Part shown: piece after piece, positions 17,149 through 26,981 of the stretch
How positions within the stretch are numbered: position 1 is the first letter of the stretch
Layout: each line of letters starts with the position of its first letter
NCBI RefSeq assembly: GCF_024637375.1
Contig: NZ_JAGXFK010000036.1
Coordinates: forward strand, 22,945-86,944
Direction: 5' to 3'
DNA from: Sediminimonas sp.
Lineage (GTDB): Bacteria > Pseudomonadota > Alphaproteobacteria > Rhodobacterales > Rhodobacteraceae
DNA: 64,000 nucleotides
The notes under the pieces: model-generated
What the model saw: the letters and a program-made list of their open reading frames with translations, nothing else
Told to the model about the DNA's origin: nothing
Database searches by the model: none
Program-made: the position numbers and the translations under genes

Positions 17149-17577
17149 GCTGGCCCGGTCATAGGCCGTGAGAGCAAAAATCGCTTGCAGGTTATGGTCT
17201 GCCCCGCGCTGCGCTTCATGAATATTAAGTCTTTGATGCCACGCCAAAATTCGCCAAGGTGCAAGCGCCACCGCAACCTGCAAGTCGAGTTGCATGTTTC
17301 GCGCCCAGCCCGCGGCCGGAAACACCCGCTTCAACGCCCCTTTTCAGTGCGATTTATGGCGCGTTAAACGGCACTTAGCTTGATCGTCCCGCGAGAAGCC
17401 CACGACGCCACCGAAGCGATCCACACCGGCCACACATGTCGATTTCCGTGCCTCTCTGCAATTTCACGCGAGCGCCGCCGCTTCCCGCAGCATCTTTATT
17501 AAGGTCCTGTTTTTGCGGCCTCATCCGCCTTCATCCGGCCTCACCCGGTCTCTTCCGGCTTTCTGAAAGAACAGGTG

Positions 17578-17982
17578 TCAACGCACAGCCAGCCCGACGA
17601 CCAGCGTCGTCGCCAGCGTCGGCAGCGTGACCACCGATGTCAGGTAGCCCACCCCGCCGCGCAGCACCGCCGCCGCCGAGACCGTGCCCGCGGCCACGAT
17701 GGCCAGCCCGACCAGCACCGCCAGCGCGCGCGAGTGCAGCCCCCGCTCCACGAACGCCGCCTCGCCGGCGGCCTCGGGCATGCGGGTGGACAGCTCGGCA
17801 TAGCTCAGCGCCGAGGGCACCGCGATCAGCCCGGCCAGCACGAACGACAGCGGCGCCCAGGTGCCGGCCTGCGCGGCCACGGCACCGACCAGCACGTAGA
17901 TGCCGGCACCCACCATGACGCCGACGCCGTAGGCGGTCAGCAGGCCAAGGCCGATGCGGCGTTCAAGCCCCGCTTGTGCCAT
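17578..17982 (-). pseudogene. APC-family amino acid permease, truncated by prophage insertion
   Basis: [81 protein letters not shown]...; only about 134 aa before stop at the junction. Confidence 0.85.
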
Positions 17983-19387
17983 TGTTTTCCGCCTTTCGCA
18001 GGCGTTCGGGTAATTCGTGCGCCCATGTGCTGATGGTGCCGGCGCCCAGGCACACCACCATGTCGCCGGGGCGCGCGACCTCGCGCACCAGCGCGGCGAG
18101 GTCGTCGCAATTGTCCAGCGCCCGCGCCTGCCGGTGGCCGTGGCGGATCAGCCCGACGACCAGGTCGTCGCGGCTGGCACCCTCGACGGGGTCTTCTCCG
18201 GCGGCATAGACCGGGGCGATGGCGACCACGTCGGCCTCGTTGAAGGCACCGCAGAAATCGTCGAACAGCGAGTGCAGCCGCGAATAGCGGTGCGGCTGGT
18301 GCACGGCGATCACTCGGCCCTCGGTCGCCTGCCGGGCGGCGCGCAGCACCGCGGCGATTTCCACCGGGTGGTGGCCGTAATCGTCGATGATGGTGACGCC
18401 ATTCACCTCGCCCACGCGGGTAAAGCGGCGGTTGACGCCACCAAAGCCCGCGAGTGCGGCGCGGATATCGGCGCGTTTCATGCCCAGTTGACGCGCCACC
18501 GCCACCGCGGCCAGCGCGTTCGACACGTTGTGATCGCCCGGCATCGGCAGGGTGCAGCCCTCGATGCCTGTGTCCTCGGCCTGCAGCACGATATCGAAAT
18601 GCGCCACGCCGCGGGCGTAGCTCAGGTTCACCGCCCGCACATCGGCCTGGGCGTTGAACCCGTAGGTGACCACGCGGCGGTCTGTGATCCGGCCCACCAG
18701 CGCCTGCACCTCGGCGTGGTCGGTGCAGCATACCGCCATGCCGTAGAAGGGGATGTTGCCGACGAAATCGTCGAAGCCGCGCCTGAGCGCGTCGAAGTCG
18801 CCCCAGTGGTCCATGTGCTCGGGGTCGATATTGGTGACAATGGCGATGGTCGCGGGCAGGCGGTTGAAGGTGCCGTCGCTCTCGTCGGCCTCGACCACCA
18901 TCCATTCGCCCTGGCCCATGCGCGCGTTGGAGCCATAGGCGTGGATGATGCCGCCGTTGACGACCGTCGGGTCGATACCGCCCTTGACCAGCAATTCGGC
19001 CACCATGGTGGTGGTGGTGGTCTTGCCGTGGGTCCCGGCCACGGCGATGTTGGACTTGAGCCGCATCAACTCGGCCAGCATCTCGGCGCGGCGCACCACC
19101 GGCAGGCCACGGGTGCGCGCGGCGTCAAGCTCGGGGTTGCCGGGCTTGATCGCCGACGAGATCACCACCACCGTGACCCCGTCGAGGTTGCCGGCATCCT
19201 GGCCCGTGAAGATGCGCGCGCCCAGGCTCTCCAGGCGCTCGGTCAGCGGCCCGGTTTTCAGGTCCGAGCCCTGCACGTCGTAGCCCAAGTTCAACAGCAC
19301 CTCGGCGATACCCGACATGCCGATACCGCCGATACCGACGAAATGGATCGGCCCCACATCGGTGGGCAGCTTGGTTGCGGCGTTCAT
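17963..19387 (-). CDS. murC: UDP-N-acetylmuramate--L-alanine ligase
   Basis: [45 protein letters not shown]; 474 aa. Confidence 0.97.
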   Translation of the reverse strand: MNAATKLPTDVGPIHFVGIGGIGMSGIAEVLLNLGYDVQGSDLKTGPLTERLESLGARIFTGQDAGNLDGVTVVVISSAIKPGNPELDAARTRGLPVVRRAEMLAELMRLKSNIAVAGTHGKTTTTTMVAELLVKGGIDPTVVNGGIIHAYGSNARMGQGEWMVVEADESDGTFNRLPATIAIVTNIDPEHMDHWGDFDALRRGFDDFVGNIPFYGMAVCCTDHAEVQALVGRITDRRVVTYGFNAQADVRAVNLSYARGVAHFDIVLQAEDTGIEGCTLPMPGDHNVSNALAAVAVARQLGMKRADIRAALAGFGGVNRRFTRVGEVNGVTIIDDYGHHPVEIAAVLRAARQATEGRVIAVHQPHRYSRLHSLFDDFCGAFNEADVVAIAPVYAAGEDPVEGASRDDLVVGLIRHGHRQARALDNCDDLAALVREVARPGDMVVCLGAGTISTWAHELPERLRKAENNGTSGA

Positions 19388-20487
19388 GTCCTGCCTTTCG
19401 CGGCCAGCGTTTCGACCATCTCGACCAGCGCCTCGGTCGCGTGCGGCTTGCCGCAGCCCATCGCGGCGCGGGCCATTCGCTCGGCCCCTTCGGGGTTGGT
19501 CAGTACCGTCTCCAGTTGCGCGGTCAGCACCCCGGCGTCAAGCCGCGCCTGCGGAATCAGGATGGCGCCGCCCGCCTCGACCAGGCCACGGGCATTGGCG
19601 GTCTGGTGGTCGGCGGTGGCGGCGGCGTAGGGCACCAGAATCGCCGGGCGGCCGATCGCGGCGATATCGGCGATGGAGGACGCGCCGGCGCGGCTGACGA
19701 CAAGCTGTGCCTCGCTCATCCGCCGCGGCACGTCGCGGAAAAAGGGCTGCACCTCGGCATCGACGCCAGCGTCGCCATAGGCCGCAATCACGCGGTCCTG
19801 GTCTTCGGCACGGGCCTGGTGGCTGACCCGAAGGTTGCGCCTGAGCCCTTCGGACAGGCCGGCCACCGCCTCGGGCACCACGTCGCTGAGGATGCGCGCA
19901 CCCTGGCTGCCGCCCATCACCAGCAGGCTCATCGGGTAATCACCGGGCGGGATATAGGGCGCGCCGGCGCGGTCCCTGACCGCCGCGCGCACCGGGTTGC
20001 CGGTGGCGGTGCCCGCGACCCCCTTGGGCAACTCGGTGGGCCAGGTGCCGCAAGCCACGGCATCGACGCGGCACGCGAACAGGCGGTTGACGCGCCCCAA
20101 CACGCCGTTCTGTTCATGGATCATGCGCGGTCGGCGCAGCAGCATCGCCGCCGCCAGCGCCGGGATCGACGGGTAGCCGCCGAAGCCCACCACCACGTCG
20201 GGGCGCGCGCGCCACATGCGCCAGGTCGCCGCCAGCACGCCGCCCAACACCCGCGGCGCCACCAGCGCCCGCGCCAGCACACCGCCGCGCGCGAAGGTGG
20301 CGCTGGAGACCTGCTCGATCTCGACGGAATGGGGGAAGCCGCCCACGTAGCGCGCGCCGCGCGCATCGGTGCTCAGCCGCACACGCCATCCGCGGCGCAG
20401 CATCGCCTCGGCCAGCGCCTGGGCGGGAAACATGTGCCCGCCGGTGCCACCCGCCGCGATCACCAGCAATGGCGCCGTCCCGGTCAT
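19384..20487 (-). CDS. murG: UDP-N-acetylglucosamine--N-acetylmuramyl-(pentapeptide) pyrophosphoryl-undecaprenol N-acetylglucosamine transferase
   Basis: [38 protein letters not shown]. Confidence 0.97.
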   Translation of the reverse strand: MTGTAPLLVIAAGGTGGHMFPAQALAEAMLRRGWRVRLSTDARGARYVGGFPHSVEIEQVSSATFARGGVLARALVAPRVLGGVLAATWRMWRARPDVVVGFGGYPSIPALAAAMLLRRPRMIHEQNGVLGRVNRLFACRVDAVACGTWPTELPKGVAGTATGNPVRAAVRDRAGAPYIPPGDYPMSLLVMGGSQGARILSDVVPEAVAGLSEGLRRNLRVSHQARAEDQDRVIAAYGDAGVDAEVQPFFRDVPRRMSEAQLVVSRAGASSIADIAAIGRPAILVPYAAATADHQTANARGLVEAGGAILIPQARLDAGVLTAQLETVLTNPEGAERMARAAMGCGKPHATEALVEMVETLAAKGRT

Positions 20488-21650
20488 CTGAACCGCCCCC
20501 GCAGGATATCGCCGATCTCGCCCTGCGGCCGCGCGCGGGTGAACGCCAGCAGCATTCCCATGGCGATACCGGCGGCGATCAGCGACGATCCTCCGTAGCT
20601 CACGAACGGCAGCGTCATGCCCTTGGCCGGCAACAGCCGCACCGCGACGCTCATGTTGATGAAGGCCTGCACCCCGAACACCGCCGCCAGGCCGGTGCCG
20701 GCCAGGCGGATGAACGGGTCACGCTCGCGCATCAGCCGCACCAGCGAGCGCAGCACGATGGTGCCATAAAGCGCGATGATCGCCAGCACCAGGATAACGC
20801 CATATTCCTCGGCCGCCACGGCGATGATAAAATCGGTATGGGCATCGGGAAGCGACCATTTCACCTCGCCCTCGCCGACGCCGACGCCCAGGAACCCGCC
20901 CTCGCGGATGGCGTTGGTGGCGTATCCAAGCTGCGTTGTCGGGTCCAGGTCGGGGCTGAGAAAGCCGTCGATGCGGCGGGCGAAATGTTCGGACTGGTTA
21001 TAGGCCACCGTGCCGGCCAGCACGGTCAGCCCCCCGATTCCGACCAGAAGCAAAACCGGGGCACCGGCGACGAAATACATCACGCCCCAGCCGAACAGGA
21101 CCAACAGCGCCTGCCCGAAATCGGGCTGCATCGCCAGAAGCCCCGCGATGACCGTGGCCAGCAGAAACGACAGGCCCCGCCCCGGCGGGCCGTTCAGGTC
21201 CTGCGCGGCGGCCATGAGCCACGCCACCACCACCACGAAGCCCGGCTTGAGAAACTCGGAAGGCTGGAAACTGCCGAATCCCAGCGAATACCAGCGCACG
21301 GCGCCCTTGCCGAAATCGGTGCCGAAAAACGGCAGCCCTATCATTGCCGCCAGCGCGCAGAAGAACCCGATCACCGCCAGCCGGCGTACCAGTACCGGCC
21401 GCATCATCGACACCGTCAGCATGGCGATCAGCGCCAGCGCGCCAAACAGGGCCTGCCGCTGGACATAGTGGAAAGGATCGAACCCGTTGCGCTCGGCCAG
21501 CGGGGGCGATGCGGCAAACCCCAAAAGCAGCCCGATCGCGAACAGAATAAGAACGCACGACACCGACCACTTGTCGATGGTGCGCCACCACTTGGGCAAT
21601 ACCGGCTCGCCTTCGCGCACCGGTGCCGTGCCATAGACCATTTCCGTCAT
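20484..21650 (-). CDS. ftsW: Peptidoglycan glycosyltransferase FtsW
   Basis: SEDS family, [23 protein letters not shown]. Confidence 0.96.
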   Translation of the reverse strand: MTEMVYGTAPVREGEPVLPKWWRTIDKWSVSCVLILFAIGLLLGFAASPPLAERNGFDPFHYVQRQALFGALALIAMLTVSMMRPVLVRRLAVIGFFCALAAMIGLPFFGTDFGKGAVRWYSLGFGSFQPSEFLKPGFVVVVAWLMAAAQDLNGPPGRGLSFLLATVIAGLLAMQPDFGQALLVLFGWGVMYFVAGAPVLLLVGIGGLTVLAGTVAYNQSEHFARRIDGFLSPDLDPTTQLGYATNAIREGGFLGVGVGEGEVKWSLPDAHTDFIIAVAAEEYGVILVLAIIALYGTIVLRSLVRLMRERDPFIRLAGTGLAAVFGVQAFINMSVAVRLLPAKGMTLPFVSYGGSSLIAAGIAMGMLLAFTRARPQGEIGDILRGRFR

Positions 21651-21797
21651 GGAAAACCGCCGCTCGCTGCCTCATTCGCCGCCCCTTTGCGGGGTCTGGC
21701 AGCAATCGTATCACGGCTCTTCATGCTTGGGAAGGCATGGCCTCCCGCCGCGTGGGCGCGAGGCCGGGGCAACGCCGGCAGGCGCGCGCGCGCGATC

Positions 21798-22325
21798 TCA
21801 GGCGGCGTGGGTGCCGCGAATGGGGTAATCCTTGGCGCGGATGAAGGCCAGCCCGCCGGCCAGCCCCTCCAGCTCGGGGCGCGCGAAGGGCGCGTTGGAG
21901 ATATCCACAAGGTGCAGCGCACCCTCGCTATTGATGACAAACACGCCGGGCTCGGGGAACGGGCGGTCGGTTTCCTCGGCCGAGCGCGGGTCCGAGACAT
22001 AGAGCCCCAGTTCGTGCATCTGCGCGACGCTCAACCCGTAGCCCACCGGCACGGTCAGGCCCAGGTCCTGCGCGAAGTCGCGGGCCTTATCCTCGGGATC
22101 GCCCGAAACCGCCACCACATCGATACCGGCCTCGTGGAACTTGTCCTGAAGGCTCTCCAGCGTTGTCAAATACTTGCGGCAGATCGGGCAGTGCTTGCCG
22201 CGGTAGACGACGACCAGTTGCCAGTCGAAGCCCTCGCGCGGCGTGCCCAGTTTCATCTCGCCGCCCGCAAGGGACGCCACGGTCTGTTTGGGAAATTGCT
22301 GCCCCGATTGAAGTTTGCGGCTCAT
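21798..22325 (-). CDS. Peroxiredoxin-like AhpC/TSA family protein
   Basis: LVVVYRGKHCPICRKYLTTLESLQDKFHEAGIDVVAVSGDP. Confidence 0.85.
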   Translation of the reverse strand: MSRKLQSGQQFPKQTVASLAGGEMKLGTPREGFDWQLVVVYRGKHCPICRKYLTTLESLQDKFHEAGIDVVAVSGDPEDKARDFAQDLGLTVPVGYGLSVAQMHELGLYVSDPRSAEETDRPFPEPGVFVINSEGALHLVDISNAPFARPELEGLAGGLAFIRAKDYPIRGTHAA

Positions 22326-22489
22326 CGTGCGCTCCTTTCGTTTCATGTCGTCTCGTGTTGCGCGACACCTGCGCCCTTGGCCGGCATGCCGCAACAGCGC
22401 CCACGTCGGTGTCACCGGCTTGTGATCGCGCGTGCGCGCGGCCACGCCGCCCCCTTGCCAAGGCGCCCGGCCTGCGGCACAGGGCACCC

Positions 22490-23695
22490 ATGAGCGCAAC
22501 GCCGGACCATGACACGCTGATACTGGGCGCCGGTGCCGCGGGGCTGATGTGCGCGGCCCATGCCGGCGGTCGGACACTGGTAATCGAGCACGCCCGCGCC
22601 CCGGCTGAGAAGATCCGCATTTCCGGCGGCGGGCGATGCAATTTCACCAACCTGCATACCGGGCCGGAAAACTTTCTCGGCGCCAACCCGCATTTTCCCA
22701 AGTCGGCGCTCAGTCGCTACACGCAGTGGGATTTCATCGACCTGATCGACCGCCACGACATCGCCTGGCACGAGAAGACGCTGGGCCAGCTTTTCTGCGA
22801 CGGCTCGGCACGGCAGGTCGTGGCGATGCTGATGGACGAGGCCGCCCGCGCCGGGGCCGAGGTGGCGCTGCGCACCCGGCTGGTGGAACTGGACAAGGAC
22901 GCGCGCGGTTTCACCGCCACCCTGGAGACCGACGGCACCCGCCGCCACGTCACGGCGCGCAACCTGGTGGTGGCGACCGGGGGCAAGTCGATCCCCGCGA
23001 TGGGGGCCACCGCGATGGCCTACGACATCGCCCGCCGGTTCGGCCACGCGGTGACCGAGACCCGCCCTGCGCTGGTGCCGCTGACATTCCCAGATGGTCG
23101 CTTCAAGCCGCTGGCGGGGGTGTCGCTGCCGGTGCGCGCCAGCGCCGGTGGCGCGGCCTTCGACGAGGCGATGCTGTTCACCCATCGCGGGCTGTCGGGG
23201 CCGGCGATCCTGCAAGCCTCGTCCTACTGGCGCGAGGGCCAGCCGCTGACGCTGGACCTGGTGCCGGGCGTGGATGTCTTCGACTGGCTGCGCACGGAAC
23301 GACACCGCGCCGGGCGGCGCAAGCTGGCGACGGTGCTGGGGCAGATTCTGCCGGCACGGCTGGCGGCGTGGCTGGAGGCGGAGCTTTCCCTGCACGGCAA
23401 CCTCGCCGACCAGAACGACATGGCCCTGCGCGACCTGGCTACGCGGCTTTCCCGCTGGCACCTGACGCCCTCGGGCACCGAAGGCTACCGCACCGCCGAG
23501 GTCACGCTGGGCGGTGTCGACACCGGCGCCCTGTCGTCGAAGACGATGGAATCGCGCCTCGTGCCGGGGCTCTTTTTCATCGGCGAAGCGGTCGATGTCA
23601 CCGGGTGGCTGGGCGGTTACAACTTCCAGTGGGCGTGGTCCTCGGGCGCCGCCACCGGCCGCGCCGTCGCCGCTGCCCGTGCCGCGCAAATCTGA
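22490..23695 (+). CDS. NAD(P)/FAD-dependent oxidoreductase (HI0933-like flavoprotein)
   Basis: TLILGAGAAGLMCAAHAGGRTLVIEH; KIRISGGGRCNFTN; GEAVDVTGWLGGYNFQWAWSSG. Confidence 0.92.
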   Translation: MSATPDHDTLILGAGAAGLMCAAHAGGRTLVIEHARAPAEKIRISGGGRCNFTNLHTGPENFLGANPHFPKSALSRYTQWDFIDLIDRHDIAWHEKTLGQLFCDGSARQVVAMLMDEAARAGAEVALRTRLVELDKDARGFTATLETDGTRRHVTARNLVVATGGKSIPAMGATAMAYDIARRFGHAVTETRPALVPLTFPDGRFKPLAGVSLPVRASAGGAAFDEAMLFTHRGLSGPAILQASSYWREGQPLTLDLVPGVDVFDWLRTERHRAGRRKLATVLGQILPARLAAWLEAELSLHGNLADQNDMALRDLATRLSRWHLTPSGTEGYRTAEVTLGGVDTGALSSKTMESRLVPGLFFIGEAVDVTGWLGGYNFQWAWSSGAATGRAVAAARAAQI

Positions 23696-23708
23696 ACGCG
23701 CCGCCCAC

Positions 23709-25109
23709 TCAGACCAGCCCGGGCAGCCACAGCACGATCATCGGGAAAGAGACCAGCAACCCGATGGTGATGCCGTCGGCGATGAAAAAGGGCATCACGC
23801 CACGGAACACGTCCTGCACGCTCAGATCGGGCCGCACGCCCGCGACCACGAAACAGTTCAGCCCGATGGGTGGCGTGATCAGGCAGAACTCGGCCATCTT
23901 GACCACCAGAATGCCGAACCAGATCGCGCACATCGGCCCCGACATGCCGAAAGTGCTGTCGGCCGCGGAAACGAACTCGCCGCCGTTCAATGCCATCACG
24001 GCGGGGTAGACCACCGGCAGGGTCAGCAGCAACATCCCGATCGCGTCCATGAACATGCCCAGCACCGCGTAGGCCAGCAAAATGCACACCAGGATCAGCA
24101 TCGGCGACACGGAAAGTGACGTGATCCAGTCGGCAAAGGCCGAGGGCAGGTCGGCAAAGCCCAGGAACCGCACGTAGATCAGCACCCCCCAGATGATGGT
24201 GAAGATCATCACGCTCAGCTTGGCGGTTTCCAGCAACGCATCCTTCAACTCGGGCCAGCGCATGCCGCGGTAAAGCGCCATCACGAACACCACGAAAGCG
24301 CCGATGGCGCCGCCCTCGGTCGGCGTGCCCCAGGCATCGCCGCCGAACGGGTTGTAGACGAAAAAGATGATGGTCACGACGACGAACAGGATCGGCAGCG
24401 CCGGCGGTAGCGAAACCAGCCGCTCGCGCCAGGTAAACCCGCTCACCGGCGGGCCGAACCCCTTGATCGTCAGCGCCATGCCGATGATCAGCGCCGCATA
24501 GACCAGCGCCGAGAATGCGCCGGGGATGAACCCCGCCAGCAGCAGCTTGCCGACGTCCTGCTCGACGATGATGGCGTAGATCACCAGGATCGCCGAGGGC
24601 GGGATCAATGAGGCCAGCGTGCCCCCCGCCGCCACCACCCCGGCCGCGAACCGCTTGTCGTAGCCGATCTTGAGCATTTCCGGGATGGCGATGCGCGCGA
24701 ACACCGCCGCGGTGGCTACGCTTGCCCCCGACACGGCGGCAAAGCCGGCGGTGGCAAAGACGGTGGAAACCGCCAGCCCGCCGGGCACCCAGGCGATCCA
24801 GCGTTTGGCGGCCTCGAACAGCGCCTTGGTCAGCCCCGCGTAGTAGGCCAGGTATCCGATCAGGATAAAGGTGGGGATGAGGCTCAGCGCCTGGCTTGAA
24901 ACCTTGGAATGCGGCACCTGCCCGGCGGTCTTGGCCGCCACCGTCAGCGCCCAGCCGAATTCGCCGGCGTCGTAGCCCTTCTTCGACCAGAATATCCAGA
25001 TCAGCCCGACCATGCCGGCCAGCGCCGCGGCAAAGGCCACGCGCATGCCCAGTACCACCAGGACCAGCAGCCCGCCGGTGACGGCCAGGCCGATATCAAT
25101 GGGGTCCAT
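23709..25109 (-). CDS. TRAP transporter large permease (DctM-like)
   Basis: 466 aa polytopic; GGTLASLIPPSAILVIYAIIVEQDVGKLLLAGFIPG. Confidence 0.93.
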   Translation of the reverse strand: MDPIDIGLAVTGGLLVLVVLGMRVAFAAALAGMVGLIWIFWSKKGYDAGEFGWALTVAAKTAGQVPHSKVSSQALSLIPTFILIGYLAYYAGLTKALFEAAKRWIAWVPGGLAVSTVFATAGFAAVSGASVATAAVFARIAIPEMLKIGYDKRFAAGVVAAGGTLASLIPPSAILVIYAIIVEQDVGKLLLAGFIPGAFSALVYAALIIGMALTIKGFGPPVSGFTWRERLVSLPPALPILFVVVTIIFFVYNPFGGDAWGTPTEGGAIGAFVVFVMALYRGMRWPELKDALLETAKLSVMIFTIIWGVLIYVRFLGFADLPSAFADWITSLSVSPMLILVCILLAYAVLGMFMDAIGMLLLTLPVVYPAVMALNGGEFVSAADSTFGMSGPMCAIWFGILVVKMAEFCLITPPIGLNCFVVAGVRPDLSVQDVFRGVMPFFIADGITIGLLVSFPMIVLWLPGLV

Positions 25110-25123
25110 GCCGGCGCCCTCCG

Positions 25124-25756
25124 CTACTCGTCATGGCCGGACAGGTGCTCGGCCTCCATCTGCGCCTGCGTCGCCACATCTAGTACCAGCGGCACCGCGA
25201 CGGGTTGCGACGTGCCCGTGACCAGCGCCCGCCCGAACCCCCAGACCTGAAGGCACAGCCTGAGACACAACACGGAGAACGCCACCGGCACCAGCAGCTT
25301 GGCCGGCCAGATCGGCAGCGCGATGTCCATCGAGCTGTCGCGGCTCCATAGCGGCGCGTTCCAGTCGAAGCTGCGGTCGAAATGCGCCCAACTGCCCCAG
25401 ACCAGCAGCACCATCAGCGCCAGCACCAGCAGCGTGGTAAGCAGTTCCACCGCATACAGAACCCGCCCCCTGAGCGCGCCGACGACGATATCCATGCGAA
25501 TATGCCCGCCCTCGCGCTTGACATAGGACACGCCCATGAACGCGATCAGCGGCATCGCCTGTTCGATCCAGTCAACGTATCCCGGCAGCGGCCGGTCGAG
25601 GAAATTGCGCCCCCCAACCGACACCACCGCCAGCACCATCAGCCCGAACACCGCCAGCCCGCTGAGCAGGGCAAAGGCCCGTTCCAGCCGCAACAACGCG
25701 CGGTCGAGGCGGCTGAGCGCGCTGTCGTCGCTCAGAACCGAGGCGGCACCGGCCAT
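25124..25756 (-). CDS. TRAP transporter small permease (DctQ-like)
   Basis: 210 aa, four TM-like segments, between large permease and binding protein. Confidence 0.9.
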   Translation of the reverse strand: MAGAASVLSDDSALSRLDRALLRLERAFALLSGLAVFGLMVLAVVSVGGRNFLDRPLPGYVDWIEQAMPLIAFMGVSYVKREGGHIRMDIVVGALRGRVLYAVELLTTLLVLALMVLLVWGSWAHFDRSFDWNAPLWSRDSSMDIALPIWPAKLLVPVAFSVLCLRLCLQVWGFGRALVTGTSQPVAVPLVLDVATQAQMEAEHLSGHDE

Positions 25757-25790
25757 AGGGTGCTCCTTTCGCTGTGCCGGGCAGCCCCGG

Positions 25791-26819
25791 TCAGGACTCG
25801 CCTTTCAGCTCCGCCAGCTTGTCGGTCGCGAAGTCGTAAAGCTCCTGCGCCGGCAGGCCGCGCCCGGTATTCTCATCGATCCAGGTTTGCGCGGCGGGCG
25901 CGGCGACGGCGGCCTTGAACGCGGCCAGTTCGTCGTCGGAATAGGTGATCCGCTCGATCCCGCGCTCGTCCAGCGCCGGGCCCCACCGGAACATCGTGTT
26001 GTTTTCATAGTTCGCGATGTAATGGTCGAGCGCCTCGTCGATCGAGCCCAGAAGCGCCTCGCGCTGCGCATCGGGCAGGCTTTCCAGCGCATCCGTGTTG
26101 GCCACGACGGGGCAGTTCACGGTGCCGGGGTTGAGGTTCGTGGTCCACCATTCCGCGTTCTCGATGGTGCCGAAGGCCATGTGTGCATGCGGCGCGAAGG
26201 CCACCGCCTTGACGACGCCCGAATCCAGCGCCTGGCGTACCTCGGTGGCCGACATCGACGTGGGCACCGCGCCCAATGCCGCCATCGCCGCGCCGATACC
26301 GCCGGTGGCGCGCACCGCCAGGCCTTCGAAATCGGCCAGCGTCTCGGGTTTGTCGCCCAGCCCGGCGATGTTGTATTGCGGCAGCGGCGAAGGCATCAGC
26401 AGCGTCGCATTCCAGCGCGCCAGATCCTTCTGCACGGCCGGGTGGTCGTAAAGCGCCATCGACAGCTTGCGCTCCTGCTCCAGCGTCTCGACGCCGAGGA
26501 AGGGAAGTTCCAGCACCGTGATCGAGGGGTTCTTGTCGCGGTGGTAGCCGGCGCAGAACTGCGCCATCTCGAAGGCGCCGATGCTGATCCCGTCGAGGTT
26601 CTCGCGGTTCTTGCTCAGCCCGCCATAGCTGATGTTGAGGGTGAACTCACCGTTCGTCTTCTCTTCGACCAGTTCGGCCAGCTTCTCGACCTGCTCGGTG
26701 AAGGCGCGGCGCTTGCCCCACAGCGAGACGTTCCATTCTGTCGCCATCGCCTCGGCCGCGAAGCCCAGACTCACCCCCGCCAGTACGGCGGTCGATAGGA
26801 ATTTGTTCATCTTTTTCAT
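25791..26819 (-). CDS. TRAP transporter substrate-binding protein (DctP-like)
   Basis: Signal peptide; GFEGLAVRATGG-type core (ADFEGLAVRATGGIGAAMAALGAVPTSMSATEVRQALDSGVVKAV). Confidence 0.92.
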   Translation of the reverse strand: MKKMNKFLSTAVLAGVSLGFAAEAMATEWNVSLWGKRRAFTEQVEKLAELVEEKTNGEFTLNISYGGLSKNRENLDGISIGAFEMAQFCAGYHRDKNPSITVLELPFLGVETLEQERKLSMALYDHPAVQKDLARWNATLLMPSPLPQYNIAGLGDKPETLADFEGLAVRATGGIGAAMAALGAVPTSMSATEVRQALDSGVVKAVAFAPHAHMAFGTIENAEWWTTNLNPGTVNCPVVANTDALESLPDAQREALLGSIDEALDHYIANYENNTMFRWGPALDERGIERITYSDDELAAFKAAVAAPAAQTWIDENTGRGLPAQELYDFATDKLAELKGES

Positions 26820-26981
26820 AATGTCCTCCCGTTATGCGGTCATTTTTCCTGACCTGACACACAACAGGCTAGCGCAGCCGCATGCGTCTGCCAACCCGCC
26901 AGGGCGGCAAAGTGGCCCCGCAAACAGGGCGCGCGGCTCGGTACGCACGGCCGGGACAAACCGTACCGGTGGCGCCGCCGC

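Larger units (their letters stand above)
1..17580. mobile_element. Mu-like transposable prophage (partial; continues beyond the left edge), inverted
   Basis: MuA-type DDE transposase, MuB-type AAA ATPase, gp16, Mor-like activator, DUF3164, DUF2730, DUF3486, gp28-type terminase and DUF935 portal in Mu-like order on the minus strand; host permease reading frame is interrupted at 17580. Confidence 0.93.

Noticed and set aside
16687-17334. Minus-strand ORF of 215 aa over the secreted-protein gene
   Set aside because: The + strand ORF has RBS position, signal peptide and repressor-linked context; the minus ORF has none.
1-17580. DGR reverse transcriptase or Avd gene in the visible prophage
   Set aside because: No ORF with RT motifs (YxDD-type context) or an Avd-like helical protein was found; the cognate RT, if any, is outside this window.
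18017-19630. + strand ORF of 537 aa opposite murC/murG
   Set aside because: Antisense to well-recognised MurC/MurG; low-complexity His/Arg/Gly composition.
20469-22493. + strand ORF of 674 aa opposite ftsW
   Set aside because: Antisense to FtsW and peroxiredoxin; His/Gln/Arg-rich translation typical of spurious frames.
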